In this document: positions 34,001 to 43,176 of the stretch, piece after piece | Layout: each line of letters opens with the position of its first letter | How positions within the stretch are numbered: position 1 is the first letter of the stretch | From: Clytia hemisphaerica | Taxonomy: Eukaryota; Cnidaria; Hydrozoa; Leptothecata; Clytiidae | DNA length: 64,000 nucleotides | Assembly: GCA_902728285.1 (NCBI GenBank) | Contig: CACVBU010001205.1 | Span: forward strand, 248,001 to 312,000 | Direction: 5' to 3' | Position numbers and translations under genes: made by a program | Notes under the pieces: generated by a model | Seen by the model: the letters and a program-made list of their open reading frames with translations, nothing else | The model's database searches: none | Told to the model about the DNA's origin: nothing

Positions 34001-36343
34001 TTATCTCGACATATCTCAAAGAGGTTTTCCTGCCCACCTCAAGATAAACTGTTGCCTAAATAAAAAAGAAAGTGTTGTTTTTCAATATATAAATTTTAAA
34101 ACTTTATTAATTTAAGTGATCACTTTTTAGAATTTTTTAGAATGCTCTGACTGCTAATAAACTTATTTCAGGTAATAATAAAATACCTTTAAATTCATTG
34201 GTGGTAAAACAAAGTAGGAAATTTCTTTTTGTGAGTTTATGATTTTGAACTTCAAATGCTTGGTTTGGGTCGTCACATCCAAAATCTAAAACCAAAGAAA
34301 GTTAAAGCGCTGGAGAAAAAGAATAACAAAAGCTAATTTTCCTAATAAATTGAACTTTTCTTAAATCTGTGTTCAGGGTTTGAAGATGAAGATTAACATT
34401 GATATTAACTCACAAGTTCATCATCCTTTTGCCAATGTTGTTTTATATTTTCAATCGAACAAGGAACTTCATCACTTCTTTCAACTTTAATGGAGGAAAT
34501 CAATTTCTAAAAGATTGAAGTGTAAAGTTACAGGAAAATTGACTGTCAAATACAATGTGTCAGGTACTGTGACGTAGTGGTCATTAACCTTACTTGCTGC
34601 ACAATCAACTGTGAGGGTAATTTGGTAGTCAGTTCAAGATGCTTGAGGGGCGCTTAATGAAAGATCATCACAGATTGATACATCCTTCTTCTTATTTCGA
34701 TACCCTCCTTTAGAGATAGAAATAATAGGCAGTTAGTGGAAGTACTTCAATCTGTGAAGCGTCTTTATGTGAATCCTCATAACGAAAAAAGTATCTTCTG
34801 AAAATTTCATTCTTCCCCATGAATGCGAAAATGAAAAACAAAGAAGCTTTCATTTTCTCATTGTCTTTTTAATCTGCCATGAAGTGTTATAAAATTAAAC
34901 TACAAAGAGGCTTCATAAAAATCGTGTAGAAAAAAGTTGTTAAAAAGTATGCCATTTTATCTTAACAATTTCGTATACTACGTACGGAGCGCTGACTTTT
35001 AGTTTTATGACTTGTTCTCACTCATTTGGTTTCCGTAATAAAAAGAAAGTCGCTATTCTGAACTTTGAACATGTTTTAAATCAAGGTACTTCCACTAACT
35101 GATAAGAAGGTCCTATCACTGACAGTCAGGCACATCCTGACAAATGAACGGGGTATTTTTCACTTGCGCCGAATACCCAGTTTAATTGAATCGGGTTGGA
35201 AATATTTTGCTTAATTTCAAAGAACTGCATGGATGAAATTTTTTTTCCATGGGTCAATTTTGTCTTCGAAGATTGAAGAAACTTTTAATGAAAAAATAAA
35301 GTTCCCAGTTTTCTTCCTTTTTTCCCTTTTTCAGTTTGAAGTTCATTTTTATTCATTTTCACGCTTTTAGCCTGAGACGTCCTTTCTCATTTACACTGGG
35401 TGACGAATACCCCATACAAATGCTTACCCCGTTCATTTGCCAGGATGTGCCTGACTGACTGATTGAAACTAATTTTCTTTGCTTTTTGATTAAAGAAGAG
35501 GGAAAAATCCCAGTCTGGAAAGAAGAGAATATTTACGCCAGAGATTTCTTGGCGTAGCCTTTGTGTAAGCCTATGAAATCCAAAGTCTGCGCCGGAGATA
35601 TCCAGCGTACATGCCTTACTTTCCAGATTGGGAAAAATCTTGAGTCTATCAGTCATTCTGACCTTCCTATTATTCCTATCTTTAAAGAAGGGTTTTGAAA
35701 TTAGAAGAGGGATGTCCAAATTAGACAAACTTACGGTACATGTCAAGCAGCCACCCAGAAACATCTGAATTCATCCTACCATCTTAAAATCTATGATATT
35801 GCATTATTTTCTTAATATCCAACCACACTGTTTTATTTATTTACACGCAATTCCGTCAGCAAGTTACTTGGAAAAAATACTTGTGCAGAAAATATGAGAT
35901 TCTAAAATTGTATCTAGAGTAGAGCTGCAAGCACAAACATTAGCTCGGGCGTAACATTTCCCTTCTTTCCAGACTGGATGGACCCAATCTCATGGTAGAA
36001 TATCACTACTCAGAAAAAAAATAATTACCTTCCTTCCCACTATTTCAGCTATGTTTTTAAGCTCTTTCTTTAAGTCATGTTCCAAGGAATTCAGCCATCT
36101 ATCCACAATTATACGGATAGAGCTCTTCACGTGTGGAAAACATGCCTTAAGATAGGAGTTCAGAGAGTGATAAATATTCTTTTCTGGTTGACTTTTCTTT
36201 ACATTTTTTTGCTTCTCGCTATCCTCAATAAATTTGGCCTTCGTTTGGATGAGATAAAAACCAAGTAAAAACAGGAAAAAATGAACAATAACAAAGTAAA
36301 ACTTTCCAAACCAGCTTCCACTTGCAGCTTCGTCGTTCGCCAT
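25084..36343 (-). CDS. Membrane-anchored protein with SMP/TULIP-like region and C-terminal C1 domain
   Basis: Twelve exons: 36343-36029, 34506-34414, 34285-34187, 34055-33951, 33757-33650, 31776-31731, 30366-29527, 28981-28943, 28232-28073, 27619-27509, 25815-25739 and 25169-25084. All junctions are GT/AG, the phases join and the CDS is exactly 693 codons. The start is MANDEAASG, with a hydrophobic anchor at about residues 13-33. Residues 75-240, encoded by small phase-0 exons, have the beta-strand pattern of SMP/TULIP lipid-transfer domains as in the C2CD2/TMEM24 and PDZD8 families (RWLNSL, FVLPPMNL, LEVGR). Residues 256-548 are a polar Ser/Pro/Lys linker. Residues 629-682 are a C1 domain: H629, C643, C646, C663, C666, H671, C674 and C682, with LGKQGYSCKDC and VHKRCH. 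The two long spacers (x13 and x16) are slightly stretched. No PDZ is visible. A role in lipid exchange at membrane contacts with diacylglycerol or lipid sensing is inferred. The C1 call is firm; the SMP call is moderate. Transposons fill its introns. Confidence 0.8.
25287..25530. repeat. GGGCTATTCCAG MITE, copy 3
   Basis: GGGCTAATTCCAGAAAAGAA at the left and TTTTCTGGAATAGCCC at the right, with internal TTTTACTGA(C/T)C(G/A)CCCTGGA units. It occupies most of the intron between the two C1-domain exons of the SMP/C1 gene. Confidence 0.8.
26089..27397. mobile_element. 1.3-kb non-autonomous transposon with internal tandem repeats
   Basis: The inverted ends are GGTAGGG...GCGTCAA and TTGACGC...CCCTACC, followed inward by AAAATTCAAGATGTAGTG(T/C)TTTTTT and its mirror. 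The flank AAAGAT occurs on both sides and is a likely 6-bp target duplication. The left half (26,150-26,830) holds four diverged units of about 150-190 bp (TTCCATAATGGNGGA, then GAATACTATCACTGCAA). There is no transposase. It is inserted between exons 10 and 11, within the region encoding the C1 domain. Confidence 0.85.
27646..27750. repeat. TTCGAA-family MITE, short copy
   Basis: AGTTGACTCTCTTTAATTCG at the left and AAAGAGTTGACTGTA at the right, about 105 bp. It lies in an intron of the SMP/C1 gene. Confidence 0.75.
28286..28451. mobile_element. TTCGAA-family MITE, complete copy
   Basis: TACAGTTGACGCTCTCTAGT at the left and ATTATAGAGCGACAACTGTA at the right form 20-bp inverted ends. It is inserted 54 bp upstream (in gene direction) of the exon at 28,232-28,073. 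Confidence 0.8.
28514..28740. repeat. MITE with GGGGNTGCTCCGCTG ends
   Basis: GGGGGTGCTCCGCTGAGG and CAGCGGAGCATCCCCG are inverted. The interior carries repeats of ACCCTAC(G/C)(T/A)GGGACT. It is intronic in the SMP/C1 gene. Confidence 0.75.
28811..28866. repeat. ACGTT palindromic MITE, half copy
   Basis: It contains the right half only, ending AACGTTGTGTGCCAGCTGG. Confidence 0.65.
29086..29330. repeat. 13-bp minisatellite (CGAATACGCACGT)n
   Basis: About 18 tandem copies of a 13-bp unit, with variants CGAACACGCACGT, TGAATACGCACGT and GGGAACACGCACG alternating in higher-order blocks. The flank GTGGAGTTCCCGTAACTCGA resembles an end of the TTCGAA MITE family, so the array may have expanded from such an element. 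It lies in an intron of the SMP/C1 gene. Confidence 0.95.
30771..30925. repeat. Diverged repeat shared with 40,061-40,185
   Basis: The reverse complement of this stretch matches 40,061-40,185 through TAATAACTTT, CACGACTT, GAATTAAGACGAAAAGGATT and AGCGCTATT. It is the only other copy in the window and lies in an intron of the SMP/C1 gene. Confidence 0.7.
31111..31262. repeat. 152-bp palindromic MITE
   Basis: TTCATGATATGCACCATTGC and its reverse complement form the ends, and the palindrome continues to the centre through GGNCCCAATAGCTGATTGGTT-like sequence. It is intronic. Confidence 0.85.
31925..32350. repeat. C-rich degenerate repeat tract
   Basis: Repeated words of the type CTAGGTCCCCCCAA cluster at 31,940-32,015 and 32,230-32,345, ending in a CCCCCCCCC/GGGGGGGG inverted pair. 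It is unlike the AT-rich surroundings and lies in the intron upstream of the 31,776 exon. Confidence 0.7.
32351..33649. other. Intron stretch, nothing recognised
   Basis: This is part of the intron between exons 5 and 6 of the SMP/C1 gene. A 98-codon plus-strand frame at 32,448-32,744 shows no domain, overlaps repetitive TTCGCGAAAG motifs and is not called. Confidence 0.5.
34730..35101. mobile_element. CAGTTAGTGGAAGTAC-family MITE, complete copy
   Basis: CAGTTAGTGGAAGTACTTC and GGTACTTCCACTAACTG are inverted ends, 372 bp apart. It is the reference copy for the truncated one at 14,578-14,890 and lies in intron 1 of the SMP/C1 gene. Confidence 0.85.
35123..35457. mobile_element. MITE with CAGTCAGGCACATCCTG ends
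   Basis: CAGTCAGGCACATCCTGACA and its mirror CAGGATGTGCCTGACTG are the ends, with AAATGAACGGGGTA continuing inward on both sides. It is 335 bp and lies 21 bp from the neighbouring 34,730-35,101 element in the same intron. Confidence 0.85.
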
Positions 36344-36774
36344 GTTGGATTCTTTTCAAAATCATAACAAAACCCGATTATAGTGATCCGTAGTATCGGA
36401 TTCTAAGAATTTCAATGAAATCGAGAAACTTCTTTCCCCGATTCGGGTTATTATTTACATTTTTAAAAGTCGTTTGTGAAGCAATCCCCGCGCCAAATTT
36501 TTCTTGACATTTTTATTGGACCTTGTGGTGGTGTTAGCAGTGTGTGTAGGGCACTTTATAGCAATAAATTTTATGACTTTTCAGAGGGTCAGGATTGTTG
36601 CTGTTATTGATTTATTTATCCTTTTAGGTTTTCACTTATAGCTTTTGACTCAAAAAGAAAAGAAATATAAATTAACAAAGTAAATGTTGTGTTTTTTTGT
36701 TCGTGCACACACTTACTTTGTATGCATGGGAAATTATTACATGATTGTCAAGTCTAAAAAACATTCATTTTGTC
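36344..36774. promoter_or_regulatory. Shared divergent promoter region
   Basis: Only 431 bp separate the start codons of the minus-strand SMP/C1 gene and the plus-strand GRXCR-like gene. The region is more GC-containing than its surroundings and has GCGCCAAA (36,490-36,497), the reverse complement of an E2F-type TTTGGCGC core. No TATA box is placed where I would expect one. Bidirectional use is inferred from geometry alone. Confidence 0.5.
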
Positions 36775-37587
36775 ATGAGCAAGTATCAATCATCTTATAA
36801 CATTGGCAACCGTAATGACAGATCTAATGATAAAAAGGAACTGGTATTGGCGACAAAGATAAATATCATAATATCTGATCACGATTTTGAGAATAATGAG
36901 GAGAGGATTGTATTTAATGAAATTATAAAATTGCAAAATGAAGAGGAAGCAAGTCCAAAAGAAATCATAACTGCATTAGGATCAGTTCGAGGAATCAAAG
37001 ATAAGGTTAGACTGAGGATCGAACAATTTTTGAATGGCAAGAAAAATGAAATTGGTAAAGAAGAAAAAGACACTAATAAAGACCAAGTAGGAAACTTATT
37101 AACCAGCTTGAACAACAAGAGTAATAAAATTATTATATACACAACAAGTTTAGGGATTATTCGGAAGACGAAAGGAGATTGCCTTTATCTTATGAATGTT
37201 TTTAGAAGTATGATGCTGGAAACAGAAGAAAGGGATATTGTTAGTAAATATTATCATGATGAGTTCAAAAAATTATTTCCCAATTCTTCACTGCCACAGG
37301 TTGTTATTAACAGTTTTCCAGTTGGTGGCCGTAAAGAAATTGAAAATCTTATTGAAACAGGAGAAATCAACCTTCTTACAAAGAACATTGAAAAAGTTCA
37401 ATATTCTTCTATAAAATGTTTGAAATGTAATGGGTACGGATATCTTCCCTGCCCAATGTGTCTTGGTAGTTGTCGGTCAAGAATTATACGTATTGGGAAA
37501 TCAAGAGAAGTTAATAATTTAAAATGTACTCAATGTAAAGAAGGTATGGTAAGGTGTATGGATTGTATTAACATGATCAGCTACTAG
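36775..37587 (+). CDS. GRXCR-like glutaredoxin-domain cysteine-rich protein
   Basis: A single open exon of 270 codons. I chose the ATG at 36,775 (MSKYQSSYNI); the frame is open ten codons further upstream but has no ATG there. Residues 118-205 are a glutaredoxin-like fold (IIIYTTS, the cis-Pro loop SSLPQVVI, GGRKEIENLIETGEINLL, IEKVQ). Residues 215-264 hold four CxxC pairs (C215/C218, C226/C229, C251/C254, C261/C264) forming two DnaJ-like zinc knuckles. This order and spacing is that of vertebrate GRXCR1/GRXCR2, proteins of sensory-hair stereocilia that act in actin-bundle organisation. The position equivalent to the N-terminal active-site Cys is Ser here (TTSLG), so classical redox activity is unlikely. 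About 110 N-terminal residues are polar and charged. The lack of introns could mean a retrogene or lineage-specific intron loss. Confidence 0.9.
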   Translation: MSKYQSSYNIGNRNDRSNDKKELVLATKINIIISDHDFENNEERIVFNEIIKLQNEEEASPKEIITALGSVRGIKDKVRLRIEQFLNGKKNEIGKEEKDTNKDQVGNLLTSLNNKSNKIIIYTTSLGIIRKTKGDCLYLMNVFRSMMLETEERDIVSKYYHDEFKKLFPNSSLPQVVINSFPVGGRKEIENLIETGEINLLTKNIEKVQYSSIKCLKCNGYGYLPCPMCLGSCRSRIIRIGKSREVNNLKCTQCKEGMVRCMDCINMISY

Positions 37588-38983
37588 AGTTTCCACGATG
37601 TATTCTCTTTTATTAGCTTTTGATTGTTTAATAACAAGGTTACTTTATTTGGATAGTTGTGGATAGTGGATAAAAGAAGAACAAATTGTTATTTCATCTG
37701 ATGTAAATTTGAAAATATCTTGCTTTTTGCTTTTGTTTTTTTTTTGTGATTTTTACATTTTTTCTAATCATTTAGCCAATTCCTTCAGTGGGGAGTTTTA
37801 GGTTTAATTCACATTAGAAGGCAAATAATGAAGTATCAATCATTCAGCTATTTTTTTAATATGTCATACCAGATCTAGAGGTGTGATACATATATGTTAT
37901 AAAATTTTATCACAGTTAGGAATATACACAATCTCAGCTACTCACAATCCACGCTGTCAAACAATTTAGATATAATCAAAAACAGAAAAATATATATTTC
38001 ATAAATAATTGATTTTCATTTCAGATTTAAATTCTATTTATTGTATAATATATTCTGTATTTATATTCATAAATTTTTCATTTCATTATATTGCGGAAAT
38101 GAATTATAATAATTTTTACAATTTTTTGGCTTTTTACTTCTTATTTTGAGAGGATCTCTATATAGAGGCGTTCCTTCTCAAATTTCCTGGCTACTATATA
38201 TAACCAGAGTGTACACTTTTTGCTTATTTCATTCATTATAGCCAAAATAGAATTTTTTTCTTCTAAATTTTTTTGAAACAAAACCACTTTTCCAAAGATA
38301 ATTGACCACAAATTATTCAAAGGTAACCTGAGTATAAAGATGTACAAAAGCTGATAACATTGTCTTTGTGTAGTCTAAAAACTGGGAGCGTCTGTATCGT
38401 CCACTTGGATGGAAATTAACCTGTGTTTCCAGTATACTTATTTTCCCTTATTTACTGGAGTTTTGAAAAAAATTGAATGGTGTTCCGATGCTGAAAAAGA
38501 AAATAGTTGATGTTCTTGTATTTATTTTTAGTCAGACAAATGATTTTCTATCAGCGAAATGTTTTCTAGGAAGCATTAAAAATAAAACCTTTTATTAGAT
38601 GAGACAATCCTATTTTATATCCATTCCACAACAGCGATCATTGGGAGCCGAAATTATTTTGAGACGACTTTTATTACTACCCGCTCACAGAATATGTTCT
38701 AATTAACTAAGAATTTTGCTTTTGAAATTAATCTTCGTGCAAGTGTGATCTTCCCCTTCTAAAATTACTCTTTTGTGGTTTATTGGGATTTTCCAGATAA
38801 AACTGCGCTTACCTTTACCAGGAGATTCAAACTTTGTGACTGAAAAGGTTTGATTGTTTTGAGTTTCAGGCACTTTTTAAATTCAAATATCTCTGGAAAT
38901 CTCAATTTATAAAGGGATTAGTAAGTTAAATTTAATGATTACAGGATGTTATAAAATACCCCCATGGATTTCCAGATACACGA
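37588..38983. other. Intergenic and 3' flank, nothing recognised
   Basis: Very AT-rich. It presumably contains the GRXCR-like 3' UTR. I find no clear AATAAA close to the stop codon and no further gene. Confidence 0.4.
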
Positions 38984-39340
38984 TTTTTTTATATAAGAAT
39001 GTCTTCTATAAGAATATCAGGGTGAAAATTGACCAAATCGTAAGAATACCCTTAGAATACCATCTAGGGTGAATTGATAAGAATACAGTTATTTTATATT
39101 TGGTTAACAGAAAGAACTGCTTCCTTTGTTAGAGATAAATTAGAGCTTTGAGGAAGAAATGTAATTTTAACCTAAATGTTCACTCAAAAGTCCAACAAAA
39201 CTCTCAAATTGATCTTTTCTAATGTTTGTAAAAAAGTTAAGTCTAAAAAAGTAAGAATACGTTAAGAATATTTCACCCTTAATTTTGACAATTTCTTAAG
39301 AATACTTACCCTCATCCAAAGTACACTATTCTTATAAAAA
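38984..39340. repeat. TTTTTATAAGAAC-family element, copy 2
   Basis: TTTTTTATATAAGAATGTC at the left and ATTCTTATAAAAAGCATG at the right, with internal GTTAAGAATA words. Confidence 0.65.
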
Positions 39341-39742
39341 GCATGTATTTTTGCTGGATTTTTGTATATAGCAACGGACTTCCTACGTCATTTTTATTTT
39401 TAGTTTGTTTGCATACAATGTCATCTTTAAAAAACGAAAAACTGGAAATTTGCTGCACACATTTTAATGTGATTATGTTCTATAGTAAAGTTAGTCTTGC
39501 TTTTGTCAATACTCTATGGCCCTCTATGAATTTCCAGAATGAAGCTGCAGAAATTTTGTCTATAATTGGATTTTTAATATTTCATACATTCATAAGATTT
39601 GAGATAGCTTTTGAATACAGAGAAACAACAAATTCTTATTCTCTGATAATTGCCATGGTTACTTTTGATACTTCTATATTCTTTTAAGGTATCATTCAAT
39701 AGCATACTGTAGCGAATCTAAAACAATTACAAAGAAAAAGTA

Positions 39743-40022
39743 AGCCAGTCAGAAAGAAAAGACACTTTTTTATTCTGCTAGTGGCAGTTTCATGCCACTT
39801 TTGTGACAATCTTCAGGCAACTAAAAATAAAAAAATATACGCTACATTATCTATTTTGAATAAACCATGCAATAGCTTCTTTTTAAGTGACGTCAATATT
39901 TCCGTCAAAAAGTTCAAGATCGAATTTACGACGATGGTGACATTTCGCCATGATTTCAGAACGTTTGCTCAGAAGATAGATGCCAGTAGCAGAATAAAAA
40001 AAGTGTCTTTTTTTTCTGGCTG
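39743..40022. mobile_element. MITE with GCCAGTCAGAAAG ends
   Basis: GCCAGTCAGAAAGAAAAGAC and its mirror GTCTTTTTTTTCTGGC flank CTTTTTTATTCTGCTA(G/C)TGGCA inverted inner arms. It ends 300 bp upstream of the P450 start codon, so it could lie in that gene's promoter. Confidence 0.85.
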
Positions 40023-40060
40023 ACATCGCTCTACTTATGTATCGAGCACTGTAAAAGACT

Positions 40061-40185
40061 TATTATTTATCAAAGAAAAAGTAATAACTTTCACGACTTT
40101 TGAATTAAGACGAAAAGGATTGTGGGATTGACTTTTTGTCAAATGAGACTTGATACTTGCATAACAAAGCGCTATTAGTCATTTT
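40061..40185. repeat. Diverged repeat shared with 30,771-30,925
   Basis: It is an inverted copy of the intronic repeat described at 30,771. It lies within 140-260 bp of the P450 start. Confidence 0.7.
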
Positions 40186-40322
40186 TTCTCGGTTTTAATA
40201 AATTCCATTGTTCAATCCATCATCAAAAGTGAAATGAATAAAATACCATCTGATAGAAATGCAATAGAATTTAGAGCTAAGGCGTTTCATACGTATTCCA
40301 ATGTGACAACTGTCAAGGTAGG

Positions 40323-41756
40323 ATGTTGAAGTTAATTGTAGCTTTTTGGATTTTAAGTATCGTGCAAGCTGATTTCGTTAACACAGCTAACAAGGAAAAT
40401 GATCCGCTTTTTATTGCTAACTTCTTCCGAAAAAACAAGAAGCCTGTCTACCCTGAGGTTCCTTATGCTGGCAGTGATGATAGGAAAATCAATCTCATTA
40501 ATCTAGCCAAAATCAAGGGCTCTTATTATTTACATGAGATTATGAAAGAAAGTGGCTTGGGTGTTTACAAATTGAGACTGTTTGAAGACCGTGTTATTCT
40601 CGCAGATCCTATAGCTATCCATGTTATATATAATCCAAAATTGGTTGAAAAATCAAAAGACTTTGGTCTTGCTACTGTAAATGGTCTCAATATGAGAGGA
40701 TATCTTCCATCAGCTTCTGTTAATGGAATTAAAAAGATCAGGAAGAAGTTAGGGATGCTGAGGATTTTGAAATCGGCTGAGAAAAAATATGGTATTGAAG
40801 GTTTGTTTAAGATTCTAAAGAAACATTGGGACTTTGTTCTTCCTCTTATTAAGAACAACCAAACGAACGTTGATGATCTGATCCATGTGATAACAGTACG
40901 TACATTGACTGAATATTTCTTTGATAAACCTTTTGATTTGGATCTCAAAGTATACGTGATTTGGTTTTTAAGAGGATTAACACCCAAAAATGATCCAAAC
41001 CAAAAACTTGATGATCTTGGAAAAAAAGTGACTGAACAAATGTATTCTTACATTGACAGTACACCTTGGGCAAAAAATCGTTTACCCAGACTTTTAAGGT
41101 GGGACAAAAGGAAAAACAGAGAAACATTAAAAAGTGAAGCATTATTTTTCGCTTTCATTTTTTCTGCTTTTGGATTAAGAAGTGCTATAGCTTCGACAGT
41201 TCCTCTTTACTTAAACCTGGATAAAGCAACAAAGTCAATTATACTAAAGGAAGTCAACACTTTCCATGAAGCTAATGGTAAATCTATGGACGAAAAGTTG
41301 GAAGATTTTTTCATCACTGATCGCTTTGTTACTGAGGTGTTCCGCTTTTTACCCCCTGTTACTCAAGTCTTTGGTCGAGCTCGCAAAGATTTCACATTAG
41401 ATTCCTTGCAAGGAAGATACACTGTGAAAAAAGGAACATACCTGACCGGTTATCCATACGGTGCACAGAGAGATCCGTATACTTTCCGTTTACCTAATTT
41501 ATTCACCACCACTGGTGACCAGTCCCAAGTCAAAGAGAATTTCTTCGCTTTTGGGGGCCCTTACTACCAGAAAGCACGTGTTCACAACCGAAAATGTTTG
41601 GGTCAAGAAATCTCTTTGAATATGGCAAAAATGTTTGTTGCATTGTTCGCAAGGTGTGACATTGAAGCTGTTTCTAGTTTAAAATTCACCGAATCTAATC
41701 CACAACGAGTCATTGCTAGTGATGAACCGTTAAAAGTTAATAAATTTAAATGCTAA
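40323..41756 (+). CDS. CYP74-clan cytochrome P450-like oxylipin enzyme
   Basis: One intronless frame of 477 codons from ATG to TAA. Diagnostic C-terminal features are the ExxR motif E338-V-F-R341 in FVTEVFRFLPPVTQVFG, then ARKDFTLDS, VKKGTYLTGY and QRDP, and the heme-thiolate loop HNRKCLGQE with C425. The long GGPYYQKARVHNRKC stretch before the cysteine and these adjoining motifs are those of the CYP74 clan (allene oxide synthase, hydroperoxide lyase, epoxyalcohol synthase), which use fatty-acid hydroperoxides rather than O2 and NADPH. CYP74-like enzymes are known in some marine invertebrates. The I-helix equivalent is IFSAFGLRSA (279-288). Plant enzymes have Asn where S281 stands, and that residue steers the reaction, so the product cannot be assigned. 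The first 16 residues are hydrophobic like a signal peptide or ER signal, although plant CYP74s lack a membrane anchor. Reaction and substrate are inferred. Confidence 0.9.
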   Translation: MLKLIVAFWILSIVQADFVNTANKENDPLFIANFFRKNKKPVYPEVPYAGSDDRKINLINLAKIKGSYYLHEIMKESGLGVYKLRLFEDRVILADPIAIHVIYNPKLVEKSKDFGLATVNGLNMRGYLPSASVNGIKKIRKKLGMLRILKSAEKKYGIEGLFKILKKHWDFVLPLIKNNQTNVDDLIHVITVRTLTEYFFDKPFDLDLKVYVIWFLRGLTPKNDPNQKLDDLGKKVTEQMYSYIDSTPWAKNRLPRLLRWDKRKNRETLKSEALFFAFIFSAFGLRSAIASTVPLYLNLDKATKSIILKEVNTFHEANGKSMDEKLEDFFITDRFVTEVFRFLPPVTQVFGRARKDFTLDSLQGRYTVKKGTYLTGYPYGAQRDPYTFRLPNLFTTTGDQSQVKENFFAFGGPYYQKARVHNRKCLGQEISLNMAKMFVALFARCDIEAVSSLKFTESNPQRVIASDEPLKVNKFKC

Positions 41757-42329
41757 AAAAAACTGCATCCTAAATTTTAGTGTTCTTATTTACTGGTATA
41801 AGACAAAAAAAGAACACCGCATTTTGAGGGATAATTTGTCTTTATAACTTAGTTTTATTTTTTTTGTCATAATTTTTTTTGATTATCATTTTACGACTCT
41901 TTACGACCCTACGACTTGTAAAAACTCGATTTTTTTCAACAAGTTAGATCATTTGGTATGTAGCTGATCATTGTACGCAAGAAACTTAAAGTACTACCAA
42001 AATGAAGTTTTGAATTTTTGTTTTGTAAATTAGTTTCATCTATATATTACGTTTGTATTTTTGGGGTCATATTGTTTTTGTGTTTTTGGGGTGCATTTTG
42101 ATTTTAGGGTTTTTTTATTTTGTTGTATTAACGAGAGGTCTTGTTTTATTTTCGGGTAGTCTTTGTAACAAATATAGTGGGTTTTATATCTAAAAATATT
42201 TCAATTAATTTTTGTTGATTACAATCTTCACTCAATTTTATATAATCTGACAGTGCTTTGAAAGGTTGGTCATACTTACACGCCTTTTTATAATCAGTTA
42301 TGCTATAAGGTGAGTGAGTATATACTTTA
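41757..42329. other. Intergenic, nothing recognised
   Basis: T-rich 3' flank of the P450 gene without a further coding signal. Confidence 0.4.
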
Positions 42330-42541
42330 TTTTTTTTTAAGAAACGTCTTTTATAAGAACATCAAAGATTTTTAAAGCCTTTCGGATGTTCTTAACTTTC
42401 CGAATTTAAAGCCTAAAAATGTGAGTATTTTTATCCATAATAAAGGTTTAAGAGTCCTCAAAGCCTTATGTTCTTTATTTGTTCTTAATATTTTGGCTAT
42501 CGAAGGCTTATGTTCTTATATAGTTTGTTGTTATAAAAAAA
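42330..42541. repeat. TTTTTATAAGAAC-family element, copy 3 (short)
   Basis: CTTTTATAAGAACATC at the left and GTTGTTATAAAAAAACT at the right, with an interior of GTTCTTAA words. Confidence 0.6.
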
Positions 42542-42884
42542 CTCCAAAGTTCTTTATCTTTGACCAGAAATCTTTACAATTTTTTCATATCTCTGCTTTG
42601 ACGTGGTATTGAATTTCTAAAAGTCATTTTGCGTAAAGTAATTGTTTTCTTGAAATTTATACCCGGGGGTACCTAAGTACATTCTTGTGCTGCCCTTGGC
42701 TTGCCTTTTGGAACCTGATGGTAGTCCCAGTAAATTAAGTTTCAGTCCCAGTAAGAGTCGGAAAAATAGGAAAATTTTAATATTTTGTCCCTAAAAACAT
42801 CGAAATTCGATCAAGTTAGTCCAAACAAGACTTAATTTTTCCTCCTTTTTAGTCCCTCTAAGGGTCCGAAGGTCTAAAACACCT

Positions 42885-43176
42885 CCTTCTTACAGACCCA
42901 CTGGGAACCCTTCCCACTGGAATGATCGGCCAACATATCGTCCCCAGTGGAAAATTAAAGTTTAATTTTGTCCCCGCTGAAAATAATCAGATAAGCCAAT
43001 CCCCACTGCAAAATATTTTGCCATTTTTTCCATCCCTGCTGAATTTCCTGGCTTGAAAATAATTCAAATCCCCAGCCATAAAAAGCATGGGAATATCAAT
43101 ACCCATCGAGTTTTGGTCCGTTATTTTTACCCCCACTGGCTGAAAAAATCCTACTGGGTCTTTGAGAAGGGGCTGT
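42885..43176. repeat. Element with CTTCTnACAGACCCACTGGG ends, copy 1
   Basis: CCTTCTTACAGACCCACTGG and CTACTGGGTCTTTGAGAAGG are inverted. The interior is rich in TCCCCACTG and CCCCAGCCATAAAAAGCATG words. The family recurs at 50,203-50,480, 55,206-55,488, 55,660-55,943 and 61,930-62,187. Confidence 0.75.

Noticed and set aside
36745-36774. Ten-codon upstream extension of the GRXCR-like frame
   Set aside because: It would begin at TTG; the first ATG is at 36,775.
39343-39687. Plus-strand 114-codon frame with hydrophobic stretches
   Set aside because: No recognisable domain, weak start context, adjacent to two repeats; not supported as a gene.
40565-41142. Minus-strand frames under the P450 gene
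   Set aside because: They are antisense shadows; the plus-strand frame has P450 motifs.
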